Positions 31,791 through 43,703 of a stretch of 64,000 nt of DNA are shown here, piece after piece; the stretch's first letter is position 1; every line of letters begins with the position of its first letter. Origin of the DNA: Gracilaria gracilis (Eukaryota > Rhodophyta > Florideophyceae > Gracilariales > Gracilariaceae). The position numbers and the translations under genes are program-made. Where the stretch lies: NCBI GenBank assembly GCA_030374805.1, contig JARGSG010000004.1:1674001-1738000 (forward strand), given 5' to 3'. Below the pieces are notes generated by a model. It saw only the letters and a program-made list of their open reading frames with translations. It did not search any database and had not been told where the DNA came from.

Positions 31791-33416
31791 ATGGCGGAAA
31801 ATGACTATAAGGGTACGCCCTCTTCCGGCTCGCCGGTCATCTCTTCTGACTCAAAGCGTCAGCCACCCGCGAACGCCCCAAACTCCCTTGTTGATGATAT
31901 CCAACAACACCGAGCTCTCGTTCCTCGCGCAACTCCTTCTCCTAGCATCCCCGGTACACCGGTTCTCGATTTAACGAGCGACTCCGGAATGCCAAACCAA
32001 CCTCCGAACCACCCTCCACAGTGTTATTTCCCCGGTTTCCGGTCCGTTCCTCTGCCTCAGGGCAACAAGAACCAACAACAACCGCAGGGCGGAAACCAAC
32101 CTCCGCAGTTCGCGGCGTCTGCCTTGGCGCATCCAACGACTCAGCCCTCCAACCAAGCTTCCCCGGGTACCGGCACTTCGGTTCCTCACCCGATCTCGGG
32201 GATGATTGTACCCGGATATCTCGTGCGCGTGTGGCTCCATACGACAAACTGGTTGTGTTGAATCCGAACAATCCCTCGCAAGCCCTCATACTGAGGAATA
32301 CGCCTTGGTTTCATCCGTTGGCTGTCCTCAATGAGACGTTGATCCTTTCTTATGTAGACAGTTCGAACACCCTTCTGGGGGTTATTCCCGCCAATGCGTC
32401 GGCGTCATGGGACTGGCAGAACCGCATTGCGATCCCCGTGCACCATGTCCGTCGTAACGGGAGAGAATCCGTGGCCAACGCCCATGCGGCGCTGGTCATG
32501 ATTGGCTATCAACGGTAACGCCGGGCTCTATTTCAGTTTCCCATTCCTGCGGGGTACAATTTTGACATAGCCATATACCACACGCACGGGGAGTAGTCGT
32601 ACTGTGACCGCCTTGCGGCGTTGGAGACCTTCGCGTGGAGGAATTTTCCCGCAGCGCGACAAGCAGCCCTTTACTGGTAAAGATCGATTATTCAGGCTGA
32701 GTTCCTTTACCTTCCCCGGGCTTCCCGGTCAAACTTTCTTCAGAACTTCATCCGTTAGGAAAGGCGTTGCCGCTCCCGATTTGGGTATTTCGTTCCGTAT
32801 CAGAACGTTGAGGTAGAGAGGATTGCTCCCACCCACCGACAAGGTCGGCGTGTACCGATTCCATCGTGGTCGTTCTCCTTGAAGGCGTGCCGGGGTTGCT
32901 ACATCGAACTTTCACCAGTTTTCACGTACATGAGATCGTTCCTCATGACGAATCCCCTTGTGGTTGGTCGTGGTGACCGAGTGGGCAGTTTACACGGCGG
33001 CGTATATTTTCATGCAGTCGTACGACCGGTATAGACTATGGTACTTCCAACCCCGCGTGCGGGCGGCCATCCGTTGCCTGAGCATGGAGATCTCCCTCGG
33101 AAGCAGAGCCAACGAAGACGAAATGTTAGGGTTAGTCGAGTACCTCGAGAACGTTGGGTGGGACGATGTTCCTATCGAACAAAGCGGCCGTCGAGACGGG
33201 AGTAGTGATGGATCCGACCCTGTTTTGGAGAGAAATACCCCGCTTGCGGCCGACTTCATATGATTCGACCCTTGGTACTTCCAGGAGATCAATCGCGAAG
33301 AAGCGGAGGAATTCCGGGATGCCCTGCGTGTAATCCCCAGCGACTACCGGCGAGGGTACGTCGACTCGTACGATTACTATCACGCTTACAGCGGTGGAGA
33401 TCCAATTGTAGTGCAG
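31791..33416 (+). pseudogene. antisense ORF (aORF) of element C
   Basis: Plus-strand coding sequence opening at ATG 31791, 46 bp from the polypurine tract of the minus-oriented host element. It starts MAENDYKGTPSSGSPVISSD with a long Pro/Asn/Gln-rich N-terminus (SGMPNQPPNHPPQCYFPGF). It then has a folded-looking core (LVVLNPNNPSQALILRNTPW) and, at 32.9-33.25 kb, MRSFLMTNP, WYFQPRVRAAIRCL and DGSDPV. A C-terminal part resumes beyond element B at 38434-38810. The blocks match the aORF of A2 (17.9-18.25 kb). Function unknown; several breaks. Confidence 0.55.
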
Positions 33417-34194
33417 CATCCTCACTGGAAGATTGTGTGAACACTTGTTCATGTTTCCGGTGAACCGGGTGATTGCCTATATATGAATAGGATGATGACC
33501 ACTGAAGTGGATGTGCACGTGTGCAAGGTTGTGCCCGGAGGTTGGTCACGTACACGCGGAAGATGTGCCACATGGTGTGGGTAATTACCACATTTTTTGG
33601 AATGTATTTAGTTAATTTCATTAGTTCTAGTTGGCGAGCTACACTACTTAGTGCTCCGGCGACTTAGCCGTCACACCCAGTAAAGCTCCCCCAACCAGGG
33701 TTTTGGGCTCTAGACTTCACACCTGCGAGCGCCTCTATCTCCATCAGGAGGACGATTCCGTAGCAAACAGTAGTCTAACCACCCTGCGTCAACCAAACGA
33801 ACCCAATTATGGGGGTATTATACCTCTATTTGTCGCGTTCGCCTTGTATAAGGATTTGCCCGGCTTTGCCGTTTCTTCTCGTCACCTTTGTGACTCCCCT
33901 TTCCTTTTCCCCCTCTTTTCGGGTTGTTCTTCGCAACCCGCGGCTTGTGCTGGCACTCGGTCACGCTTGCCACCTCTGTGGAAACACCGCCTCATCTGAG
34001 GATACACACACACCGTTTACACGGACCCAACCTTCAGGTTTACCTTCCTACGCTTGGCGTGAAGGGTGGCCTCGGCCTTACAAATTGACTCAGTCGTGTC
34101 AACCCCTGGAAGGGTTCTGCTTGCTGTGCTACCTCGTGTGAGGAAGGTCCCGAACGTCTTCGTGGTTTTTTTTCCTTAGAAGCATTGCAATACA
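33417..34194 (+). repeat. 5' LTR of element B
   Basis: 778 bp, TGTAGTGCAGC to GCAATACA, left-flanked by CCAAT. A TATA-like CCTATATATG lies near 33476. Paired with 37543-38433. Confidence 0.9.
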
Positions 34195-34400
34195 AACTGG
34201 TCTCCTGACCTAGAAGCTTGTCTGTGTGGTTTTCCTCTTTGAGGTGATTTCTATTTTGTCCCGGAAGATTCCGTGTTTTCCCGTTGAACGGATTTACCGA
34301 TGTCTCGGAAGCCATCTCATGCGCAGCCGGCAGTTACCTGCAGCCGCTCCCATGATGGTGGGGATGTCTCCGATGATCGGGTAATTTCTAAGATCCTGAT

Positions 34401-35030
34401 TTGAGCTGGTTCAACCTTCGATTCGAGGGTTTCCTCTCGGACTTCGAGCCAACACCGGGAATCCCGAGACCTTCCTTTGCCTGCGTTGGCTTCTTCTCGG
34501 TCCGTCGCTGGGCCTGCTCCAGTTGCAGCTGGTGCGCCTCTGGCGTCCCAGCCGGCTACCCTCGCCGGGAGGTTGTTGCTAACACCCCCCAGGAGACTTC
34601 CCTGGAGGACCAGGTACGCACTTTGCGTGTCGCCCATAATGACCTTGTAGGGGAATTTCGAGCCCTCCTTGAGGTGGTCGGGAGTACCGCTGCGAAGGAT
34701 GTTGCTGAAGATCTCCGTATATTACGGTCTGATGTCAACAAAATGTTAAAGTGTTTGGGTTCGCCAGCCGCCTTCGTTGAAGGAATTGAAGAGCGATTCA
34801 ATCGCGTCCGTGCCCGTCTGGAGATGTTGGAACAAACCATATTTATGGATGAGAACTCCACGGATGATCCGGCTGTTGCCATGTCACAACGCGACCAGCG
34901 CGCTGGAACAGGCAGAGGCCGCCGCAGGCGGAATTTCAAACGCCACAACGATCATTTGGATACACAGAATTCGTCGGATTCTAACCCGAGTGACTCGGAT
35001 AGGTCTACTACTTCAGACTCCGAGTCGTAG
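34401..35030 (+). CDS. gag leader/coiled-coil part of element B
   Basis: A 209-residue frame. Its middle looks like a coiled coil (LEDQVRTLRVAHNDLVGEF ... AEDLRILRSDVNKMLKCLG ... RLEMLEQTIFMD) and its end is basic then Ser/Asp-rich (GRGRRRRNFKRHND ... SDSDRSTTSDSES). It precedes the capsid-like part. Assembly through the coiled coil is an inference. Confidence 0.5.
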   Translation: MSWFNLRFEGFLSDFEPTPGIPRPSFACVGFFSVRRWACSSCSWCASGVPAGYPRREVVANTPQETSLEDQVRTLRVAHNDLVGEFRALLEVVGSTAAKDVAEDLRILRSDVNKMLKCLGSPAAFVEGIEERFNRVRARLEMLEQTIFMDENSTDDPAVAMSQRDQRAGTGRGRRRRNFKRHNDHLDTQNSSDSNPSDSDRSTTSDSES

Positions 35031-35132
35031 AAAGGTCGCCGCGGGCGCTCTTCGCGCTCAAAGCGGTCGTCTGCCACCCAAGGAGTGATTCGCTCCCATA
35101 CAAATAGTAGAAGACACTCCGGACTCCGGTAA

Positions 35133-36455
35133 TTGAAGCATACGAATAGGATGTATCGCAAGCTACTTTCGTACCAATACTATCGGTTGGAAGACTTCTC
35201 TTGGGAGCGTACACTCCGTGAAACGGGAAGAGTGAAAGATTGCATCAAGCGAATGCAGCTTTCACTCCGGAACCGGACATTTTCTGGAGAGAATCCAATC
35301 CTAGTGTTGGATTTCCTTGCCCGCTTTGTTGCGGAAGCCCATATACTCGGGATGAACGAAGGACAAGCCTACGCGGCGCTGCCGTGCTCTTTACGGGGGG
35401 TGGCCGAATACCAATATCACTCTGTAAGAGTTTCTACGAGAGCCTCCGAAGGAGGGGTGACGTGCTGGCACGAAGCCGTCCAATACCTCTTGAGGTCCTA
35501 CGCGACAAATGATGCCATTCAGTTTGCGATCCTCGCTTTGAGAGATACTCGTCAGCGCCACGACGAGGTTAAAACCGATTATTCGGTACGCCGTAACAAG
35601 GCTTTTCACCGCTGTGGTAATGTCCACCCCGCTGGGGAACGTTATACGATGCTCATCGATGGGCTGAGTGCAGCCATCAAGTCCCTCGTTGCCCGCCGTC
35701 GGGAGGACAAGCCGAGGATTACTTACCTCCAGTTCGTCAAAGCCGCGCGCGCGGTGGGTGATGCAGTACGTGCTCGTGTTCCTCATTCGAAGTCGAAGTC
35801 CGCACAAGCGTTGGTGATGGATAACCACTCCCCATCGCTCTCGCTGGTAGCCACTGAACACCCTCATCAGGGATACGACAACGTGCAGTTGGCTCACGGC
35901 GAAGTCATCTCCGTGCCGACTACGGAACTCCCGTCTACGACGGATACATCGTTCGAAACAGCACTAGTCGACGCAGCGCTGTATGCGAACAACCGTCATG
36001 TGACGGCGCCTTATATCCCATATTCGAATGGAGGTACCAGTTTTCAACGGCCTGGATGGAGAGACCCCCGCCCTGCGGTTCATTTTGCCGAAATTTGGAA
36101 AGGTAACCTGCAAGCAGGACTATTGCGTTTGATATGCCAATTGTGCTATACGCAGGGTCAAACATCACCGCAGTTTCCCCTCTCTTTGAGGGAAATGGGC
36201 AAGGTAGTGTCGAACTACGAAGCCCTCACTTCAGAGAAGAAGCGCACAGTGCCCATCGCATCGTACTTTTGCGCGAAGCTGGACCTGTCACATGCCCTCC
36301 CGCCTGCGCGGTTAGTTTCGATGCGGTCGGATGTCCCCGCTCAGCAGGCGTACGTTCCAAACATCACTTACGTGGAAAACCCTCAACGAGGATCCCAAGC
36401 CCTCGCCGTTGAGGAGCCTGAGAAGCCGCCGCAGGCGGAAGTCCAGGGACACTAA
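35133..36455 (+). CDS. gag capsid-like ORF of element B
   Basis: 440 residues with the best-preserved Gag of the window: FSGENPILVLDFLARFVAEA (about residue 50), helical core with WHEAVQYLLRSYATND and RLNKAFH-type sequence (VRRNKAFHRCGNVHPAGER), then YLQFVKAARAVGDAVRARV. A Cys-containing segment ICQLCYTQGQTSPQFPLSLRE sits near residue 345, and a Pro-rich end follows. Closely similar to the element C gag (44100-44969), for example ALRDTRQR..EV.TDYSVR. Open over its full length. Confidence 0.75.
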   Translation: MKHTNRMYRKLLSYQYYRLEDFSWERTLRETGRVKDCIKRMQLSLRNRTFSGENPILVLDFLARFVAEAHILGMNEGQAYAALPCSLRGVAEYQYHSVRVSTRASEGGVTCWHEAVQYLLRSYATNDAIQFAILALRDTRQRHDEVKTDYSVRRNKAFHRCGNVHPAGERYTMLIDGLSAAIKSLVARRREDKPRITYLQFVKAARAVGDAVRARVPHSKSKSAQALVMDNHSPSLSLVATEHPHQGYDNVQLAHGEVISVPTTELPSTTDTSFETALVDAALYANNRHVTAPYIPYSNGGTSFQRPGWRDPRPAVHFAEIWKGNLQAGLLRLICQLCYTQGQTSPQFPLSLREMGKVVSNYEALTSEKKRTVPIASYFCAKLDLSHALPPARLVSMRSDVPAQQAYVPNITYVENPQRGSQALAVEEPEKPPQAEVQGH

Positions 36456-36493
36456 ACAAGGGAGCTTCCCCTTTGGGAGAGGCGTCCTCATAG

Positions 36494-36829
36494 TTGAGGC
36501 TCGTGACGCCCGAGGCGTCGTTGCCTCGCTTCCCGGTGAAGATTCTCACTAGGAAGAACACCGCAAACGCGGATTCAGAATACTTGGGTGTTCTGCGTCG
36601 ACCTTTGATACGGGAAAGAAACAACCGGATCCCTGATAGAATCTTGGTCATAACCAAGCGTAACTTTAAAGTTTACGCCGACCTTGGCCTTAAACACCAG
36701 TTTCTGGTAAAAACTCTCAGTGTTCTGGATAGAGGTGCGGGCCCGAACTTTGTCGTGGAACCCCCCGATCGAGTATGTCGCCTCTACAGTACCATGAGGC
36801 TCACTTTTGCTAAAACCCCTCTATCTTAG
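36494..36829 (+). pseudogene. protease-like remnant of element B
   Basis: Contains ILVITKRNFKVYADLGLKHQF and VLDRGAGPNFVV. The D-x-GAG segment resembles the retropepsin active-site region and matches FLDPGAGSNFAV in element C near 43.44 kb. Short and not functional on its face. Confidence 0.45.
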
Positions 36830-37210
36830 AAAATACTTCTGTACCAGGCTATTCTGAGTATGTAAAAACTCATTGGTGAAGACAGATCCTGATTATCTTG
36901 CTTAGTTCCGAAGTTACGGCATCATTTCAGTTCGCGATTTTATTTTTAGACCTCATTCTGAAGAACTGAAATGGTCCGCGCTTTCCCACCTAGTGTTCTT
37001 CAATCCCAACGATTTGGATCTCAAACAAAAGCTCTGGGTCAGAGAAGTCTGCCGATGTATTGGATTGGTTCACAGCATAGCTGGTTCAAAAGTTATGGAA
37101 GTTCCGAAATTCGGTACAGTATGAGACCCCTATTGGGTGTGTTCAAGTGGATGAAACTGCTGCAAGCGGGAGAACTCAGATCTTGTGACGATCTACACAC
37201 CCTCGAAGGG

Positions 37211-37507
37211 TTACAAAACGCAGCTGCGATCTAGCGTACGCGTTGTAACTCCCAGATTTGAGGTATGATACCTCAAGGAAGAGGGATGCAGGCAGGGATT
37301 CGGAGGCTGGTTTGCCATCGATGGTTCGGAAGGGTTGTTCACCGGCGTGGCCGGGGGTTGCGATGAAGTTAGAGAGGAATGCAGAGTTTCGAGTTCTCGG
37401 GTTGTTGCCACTGATGTGGGATGTTGGTTCTCTGAGATAGAGTGATTGGCCGACGAGCCGGGTTCGGGCGTGCTTTCAGGCACATTCTCCGGCGTCGCTC
37501 CTCCCAT
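37211..37507 (-). pseudogene. antisense ORF start of element B
   Basis: Minus-strand frame opening MGGATPENVPESTPEPGSSA at 37507, only about 35 bp inside the 3' LTR and polypurine tract of a plus-oriented element. Its EPSMANQPPNPCLHPSSL parallels GMPNQPPNHPPQCYFPGF in the element C aORF. It shows that the antisense ORF sits at the same place in a third element. Confidence 0.5.
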
Positions 37508-37542
37508 CTTTGGGTCAGTGCACTCGCCTAAGGAGGGGGATG

Positions 37543-38433
37543 TGTAGTGCAGCACCCTCACTGGAAGATTTTTTGAACACTTGTTCATGTTTCCGGTGAA
37601 CCGGGTGATTGCCTATATATGAATAGGATGATGACCACTGAAGTGGATGTGCACGTGTGCAAGGTTGTGCCCGGAGGTTGGTCACGTACACGCGGAAGAT
37701 GTGCCACATGGTGTGGGTAATTACCACATTTTGTGGAATATATTTAGTTAATCTTATTAGTTCTAGTTGGCGAGCTACACTACTTAGTGCTCCGGTGACT
37801 TAGCCGTCACACCCAGTAAAGCTCCCCCAACCAGGGTTTTAGGCTTTAGACTTCACGCCTGCAAGCGCCTCTATCTCCATCAGAAGGAAGGTTCCGTAGC
37901 ATACAGTAGTCTAACCACCCTGCGTCAACCAAACGAACCCAATTGTAAGAGAATTATACCGCTATTTGTCGCGTTCGCCTTGTATAAGAATTTGCCAGGC
38001 TTTGCCGTTTCCTTTCGTCACCTTTGTGACTCCCCTTTCCTTTTCCCCCTCTTTTCGGGTTGTTCTTCGCGACCCGCGGCTTGTGCTGGCACTCTGCCAC
38101 GGCTTTTCCGTTTCTTCTCGTCACCTTTTTGACTCCCCTTTTCTTTTTTCACTCTTTTCGGGTTGTTCTCTGCGACCCGTGACTTGTGCTGGCACTCGGT
38201 CACGCTTGCCACCTCTGTAGAAACACCGCCTCATCTGAGGATACACACACACCGTTTACACGGATCCAACCTTCAGGTTTACCTTCCTACGCCTAGCGTG
38301 AAGGGTGGCCTCGGCCTTACAAACTGACTCAGTCGTGTCATCCCCTGGAAGGGTTCTGCTTGCTGTGCTACCTCGTGTGAGGAAGATGACGAACGTTTTC
38401 GTGGTTCTTTCTCCTTTGGGGCATTACACTACA
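37543..38433 (+). repeat. 3' LTR of element B with an internal tandem duplication
   Basis: Same ends as the 5' LTR (TGTAGTGCAGC ... TTACACTACA), followed by CCAAT. It is 113 bp longer than its partner, mostly because a ~102-bp unit (from about 37999, GGCTTTGCCGTTTCC...) is repeated from about 38101. Confidence 0.85.
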
Positions 38434-38959
38434 CCAATGGTGGATACCGATCTACATGAAGCGGGTGTGGTCGTTCACGAAGCAGCTGACGCAGTCGGGA
38501 ACGTTTCCCCTGATGGTAGTGCTCCGGCGGAACCAATCGCTATGGCTTCGTCAGATCCCGAGGGTATTCCACCCGCACCAGTGGCGACAAGTGAGCCGGA
38601 CAATTGTCCGACTCCACCAACTGCTAACGCCGGTTCAGATAACCCCAGTTCGGGGGCGGTTAACGAAAGTGAGGTCATTGCAAGCTTACTTCTTGGGGCT
38701 GACCTCAGCGCCACCGAAGCTTCGGGAGATGTCACCGCAATGTCGGACGCGCTTGCAAACCGTCTCCGCGGTGGTGGTCTCTCCCAAGGGGGTGATGGTG
38801 CGAACCAGTAACACTCTACTTAGTCCTTTTCCGGTAGTACCGGCGATAGTACTCCATGACTTCATGGTGACACATATTGTAAACTTCCATTCCTAGACGG
38901 TATTCCATTTTACTTCCAACAGGCCTTCTTCCTTCTTATTCTCGTTATCACGGTCCAAA

Positions 38960-41900
38960 CTATCTCAATTGGGCGCTATTCAGAGTTCCTGAGAGTCCCG
39001 TGCGGGGACAGCGATGATACTGTACTACCCGGGAACGGGAAAGATGTTCAATTGGTTCATCTGTATCCTCTCCGGGGCCATAACCGTACCAAAGAACGCG
39101 GTAGAGTAGATCGCCGTTCCTGTCATAGGAATGCCCGATTACTCCTTCGACGACGCAATCTTCTACGTACAGTTCCCGGCCATGCCGTGTTGTCGTCACT
39201 TCGCGTGGAGCAGCCCCTGCAACGGGGATGATGTCTCTCGAGGGGGTGTCAGGGTCCATCAAGGTGGTGTCGGTGCCGTCGTTACAGGGTCTTACCTCCC
39301 ACTTGTGTCGTAGGGCTCCCGCATCGCAAGGCGGCATGGGTCGGTCCGCCTTGGCAGTGTCGACGACGTCTCATCTCCTGATGTAGAAGCTCCGCATCTG
39401 ACGGGAAAGAGCGCGTGTGGTGCGTCCTTCCGTGAGGGGGTCCGTGACTCCAACAATGGTTGGCTAGAATTTGCCCCAGTTTGAACCGGCTCCCTTGCGA
39501 GCGTACGTACCAACGGCTGCACCGTGCTTTGCTGGCGCTGCAACCCGTGTCCAACGTTTATTTTCGTTGAACAGGCGTCGCTGAGCTTATCCCCTTGTCG
39601 GGCATGTGCAGCTGCCGCTGTGCCCATTACTTGGAGAAATTTCGAATCTTTGGAGATTCGAGTGCCGCTCTTGACGGGTTCTTTGCCCGGTGCGTCCGGT
39701 TTATCACCGCCTATGTCGGCAACCTCAGGGTCAACAAAAACGCGAGGAGTGCGCTTACGCGTGCGCGAAGTTCCCGATTCGGGTTTCCTTCCCTCATTAT
39801 GAGGTGTTCCTTTCCCAACGATGGGCTCTTCTGCCGCAGCTTCCTCCTGGATGGAGGCCGCCACTGGCAGTTTCCCTACGACTTTCCCCAAGAGGATGTG
39901 GTCGGTTTGCCCAGCGCTGCTGGCTTGCCTTCTGCCTTGCGCTGCGCGTGTCGCAGCGGGCGTCAGACCTGTTCAACCGCTTTGGCGGACGATTTCTCAA
40001 CCGAGGCTGGTCTGCGAGTACCCCGGGCATGGTTTGGCGAAGCATTCTGCTTGTCGTCCCGCGCGAGCGGTGGCGATGCTGCTGTACCATCCCGTGTACC
40101 ATGGTGCGTATACCGTTGCGACGGTGAAGAATCTTCTTCGGAGGGGTTGGTCTCCCGTGATTTTATAACTGATTAGGTGGGGGATCCCGCGACTGAAGAC
40201 TGATCTGACACACACGGAACGGGGCTTTGCGTAATATATTGACTATCGTCCCGCGCGAACGGCGATGAAGTGACATTACTAACCCACGTGTCGCGGTTCG
40301 TGTTCCGTTGCGACGGCGAAGGCTCTCCAACGGAGCGATTGTACTCCTCCCCATCCTTAAACGGAGCAACGGTGAGGTGCGGTGAAATTCTCGCGTCGCG
40401 GGTGATTACCCGTGCCATCGGGGAAGAAGTAGAGGTAAGGTCACGAACACCTTGAGTATCCGACAGAGCCGGAGGTTCCGAGAAACTCGGTATACCTAAG
40501 AGGCCCCGGGTGTGGTGTGGCAGTACAACAGGAAGTTGTGCCACAGAAATACCTGTAACTGCTGCACCCGTGGTCGGGAAACTTGCATTCTGCAATACTA
40601 CCTCAGATGAGGGCGTTTGGGCCAGGACAACGCGATTGCGCGAAAGGCGTTCGTGCGTGTCGCCCATATCCTCCACGACAGTATCGGTCTTAACAGAAAT
40701 CACCTTGAACGGTCCGTCCGCCACTGGCAAGAGCTTGTGGCGCGTTTCCTTATGAGGGTTGTAGTATTCTTTGCGAGCAAACACGTAGTTACCGGCTGCG
40801 ATTGGTGGAGGCTTTGCCCGACGTACTCGGTCGTCGAGATCTCGTTTGTATGTGGCTTGTGCACGTGCCATCGACTTCTGCACAGCCGGTACCAGCTTTG
40901 AGAGCCATTGTTTCCAGTTCTCGCGGTAGCTACCCACAGATGGGAAGTTGCCCAGCGTAGCTTGGGATTTCAACGTCACTGGCGGGGGCGTTGGAGATAT
41001 TACTAATTCGAATGGTGATACTCCGGTAGTCCGGTGAACATATGTATTGTTTGCGAACGTGAGCGCAGCAGTATACAAGTCCCAATTTTTTGGGTAATCA
41101 GCGATGTAGGCATCTATGATGAAGCAAGGGATCACGTCATCCTCGGTGTCGAGGGCTTTTCCACTCGTGGGCAATCACGACAGCGCGTCTGCTTGAGTGT
41201 TTTGCGCTCCCTCCTTGTATATGAATTCAAAATCATATTCTGCTAAGCTGAGTCTCCACCGCATCAGGCGGCCAGATGAATCAGAGATACTCATCAACCA
41301 CCTCAATGAGGAATGATCCGTGTACACGGTAAGATGAACACCCATGGGATATGGGCGGAGGGTCAAGAGCGCCCAGACGACCGCGAGGCACTCTTTCTCC
41401 GAAACGGAGTAGTTCCATTCGTGGAAGTTGAGCGAACGTGACCAATACCCGGTGAGTTTCCGTTCCCCTTTTGGCGTGGTTGGAACAGAGCGCAACTAGC
41501 TTGGTAGTCGCTCCAGTCCGTGTCCACGGAGTACAGGAATCCCAACTTGGGTACTGACAGGTTTGGTGCTGTCATGACAGCCTCCTTTAAGGAGTTGAAC
41601 GCTTCCGCTTGCGCGGGCGTTAAGGGTTCCAGTTTCGGTGGTTGTCCCTTGCACAGTAGCGCGTTAAGCGGTGGCGCGATGTCCGAAAAGTTCGGGATAA
41701 ACCGTTGATAGACTTTGACTAACCTCAGAAAGTACCGAAGTTCCGTCTGAGTACGGGTTGTTTTCCCTCAACGAGGGATTTGACGCGAGCCTCCTCGATC
41801 GACAAACGTCCAGGACGGATCACATGTCCAAGATACTTGATGGTATCAGTGAAAAACTGACACTTCCTCAGCTTGAGGGTTATCCCGGCATCCCAGAAAA

Positions 41901-42573
41901 TGGTTAGAATTTCCCTGAAATGGGTGAGGGGGTCGCGAAATTTTCTGAGAAGACAATGATGTCATCCAGGTATACCAAGCACGACCGCCACTTGAACTTG
42001 TTGAGCAGGATATCCACCGCTCGTTGGAAGGTAGCGGGGGCGTTGATTAAACTAAACGGCATTTGCTTGAAGCGGTAGGACCCAGAGAGACAGACGAACG
42101 CAGTCTTGTCGCGGTCTTCTTCCCTTACAGGGACCTGCCAATATCCCCGATTGGCATCCAACGACGTGAAACCACCAGCATCGCCAACGGAGTCAATGCA
42201 CTCGTCCATATTTGGTATGGGATAGCTATCCCGTACATTTGCGGCGGTCAGCCGGCGATATTCGATACAGAATCGCCACATATCGTCGGCTTTCATTTCC
42301 AGTACAACTGGAGAAGCCCAGAGTGACTGAGCTGGCTCAATCACCCCGGCACGGAGCATTTTGTCCACTTGGAACTGCTTCTCTTCCCGAGCTTTCGGTT
42401 CTGCCTTGTATGGGGGTTATGCTACCGGACGCGAGTTCGGTAACAAGTCGATACGGTGCTAGGTCTTGTTGATCTCTCCTAGAGAGCCATCCCACATCGT
42501 GATAAATCCCGCAGCATATTACAGAGTTGTTCGCGATGCGATGCCGGTACGTGACCAAGTTACAGCTCTTCAA
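38960..42573 (-). pseudogene. pol region of element C
   Basis: Minus strand. RT: MLRAGVIEPAQSLWASPVVL, DSYPIPNMDECIDSVGDAGG, FTSLDANRGYWQVPV and the YxDD box CLVYLDDIIVFSE (41.95-41.99 kb). RNase H: GYWSRSLNFHEWNYSVSEKE and VYTDHSSLRWLMS (41.2-41.45 kb). Integrase C-terminal part: LTFANNTYVHRTTGVSPFEL, then basic linker and GPFKVISVKTDTVV (40.6-41.1 kb). Chromodomain: VEGVIGHSYDRNGDLLYRVLWYGYGPGEDTDEP (39.07-39.2 kb), which assigns it to the chromoviruses. Broken in several places. Confidence 0.8.
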
Positions 42574-43640
42574 GGGCCTTCACGGGGTCAAGCCGGTCGT
42601 AGCCTGTAGGGCCACGCTGTCTTAGGTCGGAAACAAGTTGCAAATCCGAATCATTCGGCAACTTCTCCGTTGAAACCGCAGTGTCCTCTCCCTTCTTAGA
42701 CTGTACATCCGGCCTCTCCATGTTACCTACCTCTGTAGAAGAAACTAAACCGAGAACATCCGCAGCAGTCATCCGAGTCGGGAGCATCGCGAGCGGATGC
42801 AGGGAGACTGATCCAATCACTTGGCCTTTAATCAGATGCTGGGATTGGGTGCCAAGGTCTGCTACCAAGATACGAAACGGAGTATCTGGTGTCATCTGCA
42901 CAATTCTGTTGGCAATGATGAGTTGAAACTTCTCGTACAACAAGGGCAGGGGCTGTATGACCCGAATATCGTGTTGACGGGAGTTGACGTGCACCATAAC
43001 TTGGGACTCTGGCGGAATAGAAACCGATACACCAACGCGGAGCTTTGTGGACTCTGGCGAGGCGGGCATTGGTTCCGGCGCAGCAGGGAGCGGAACTTGA
43101 TCCTGCGAAGCGCGCTTGATCAGGCGACGGACAATGGGCACAGACGATCCGTCGTCCAATTCCACACGCTTGAGGCGGGGCCGCATTGCTTCAACAAATT
43201 TGCGCAGTAATCACATTCCAGTATAACTGTTGTAGCCAACGACCTGCAAACAGTAAAGTCGAGCTTCACCATAGAGCTGCCCAACAGGACGACTAAGTAG
43301 ACGGTTCCCGTCGTTGATAACGGGTTGTTGTTTGTATCAGCGACGTTCCGGACCGCTTTAGAGCGGATACGAGACCGCTCCAGCGAGGGCAATAAGGATT
43401 CCACGGCAAAGTTCGAGCCTGCACCTGGGTCCAGGAAAGTGATAAATCTTACCAGAAACTGGAGCTTGAGGCCAAGATCAGCGTATACTTTATAGTTCCG
43501 CTTGGCCATCACAATGATTCTATCCTGGATCCGGTTATTCTTTACCCGTATCCACGGTCGACGCAGAACACCGAAGTGTTCTGAATCTGCGTCAGCGGTG
43601 TCACTCCTTGACATGATTTTCATCGGGGAGTGAAGCAACG
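42560..43640 (-). pseudogene. protease/linker region of element C
   Basis: Upper part carries VMAKRNYKVYADLGLKLQFL and FLDPGAGSNFAVES, the retropepsin-like segment shared with element B. The lower part (42560-43186) includes GTQSQHLIKGQVIGSV and TGYDRLDPVKALEEL; the latter is typical of the gypsy linker just before RT. Broken. Confidence 0.55.
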
Positions 43641-43703
43641 ACGTTTCGGGCGTGAACAGCCTCGACTCCGAGGACGCACCTCCCTGAGGGGAGACTCCCT
43701 TCT

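Larger units (their letters stand above)
33417..38433 (+). mobile_element. gypsy element B, inserted in element C
   Basis: A complete LTR-to-LTR unit in plus orientation with 5-bp target duplications CCAAT at 33412-33416 and 38434-38438. LTRs are 33417-34194 and 37543-38433. The candidate primer-binding site is TGGTCTCCTGACCTAG from 34198. The interior has gag (34401-36455), a protease-like stretch (36540-36830), an aORF start on the minus strand (37211-37507) and a polypurine tract AAGGAGGGGGATG at 37530-37542. No reverse transcriptase or integrase is recognised, so it would depend on a partner. The LTRs differ at several percent; moderately old, younger than C. Not whole. Confidence 0.9.
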
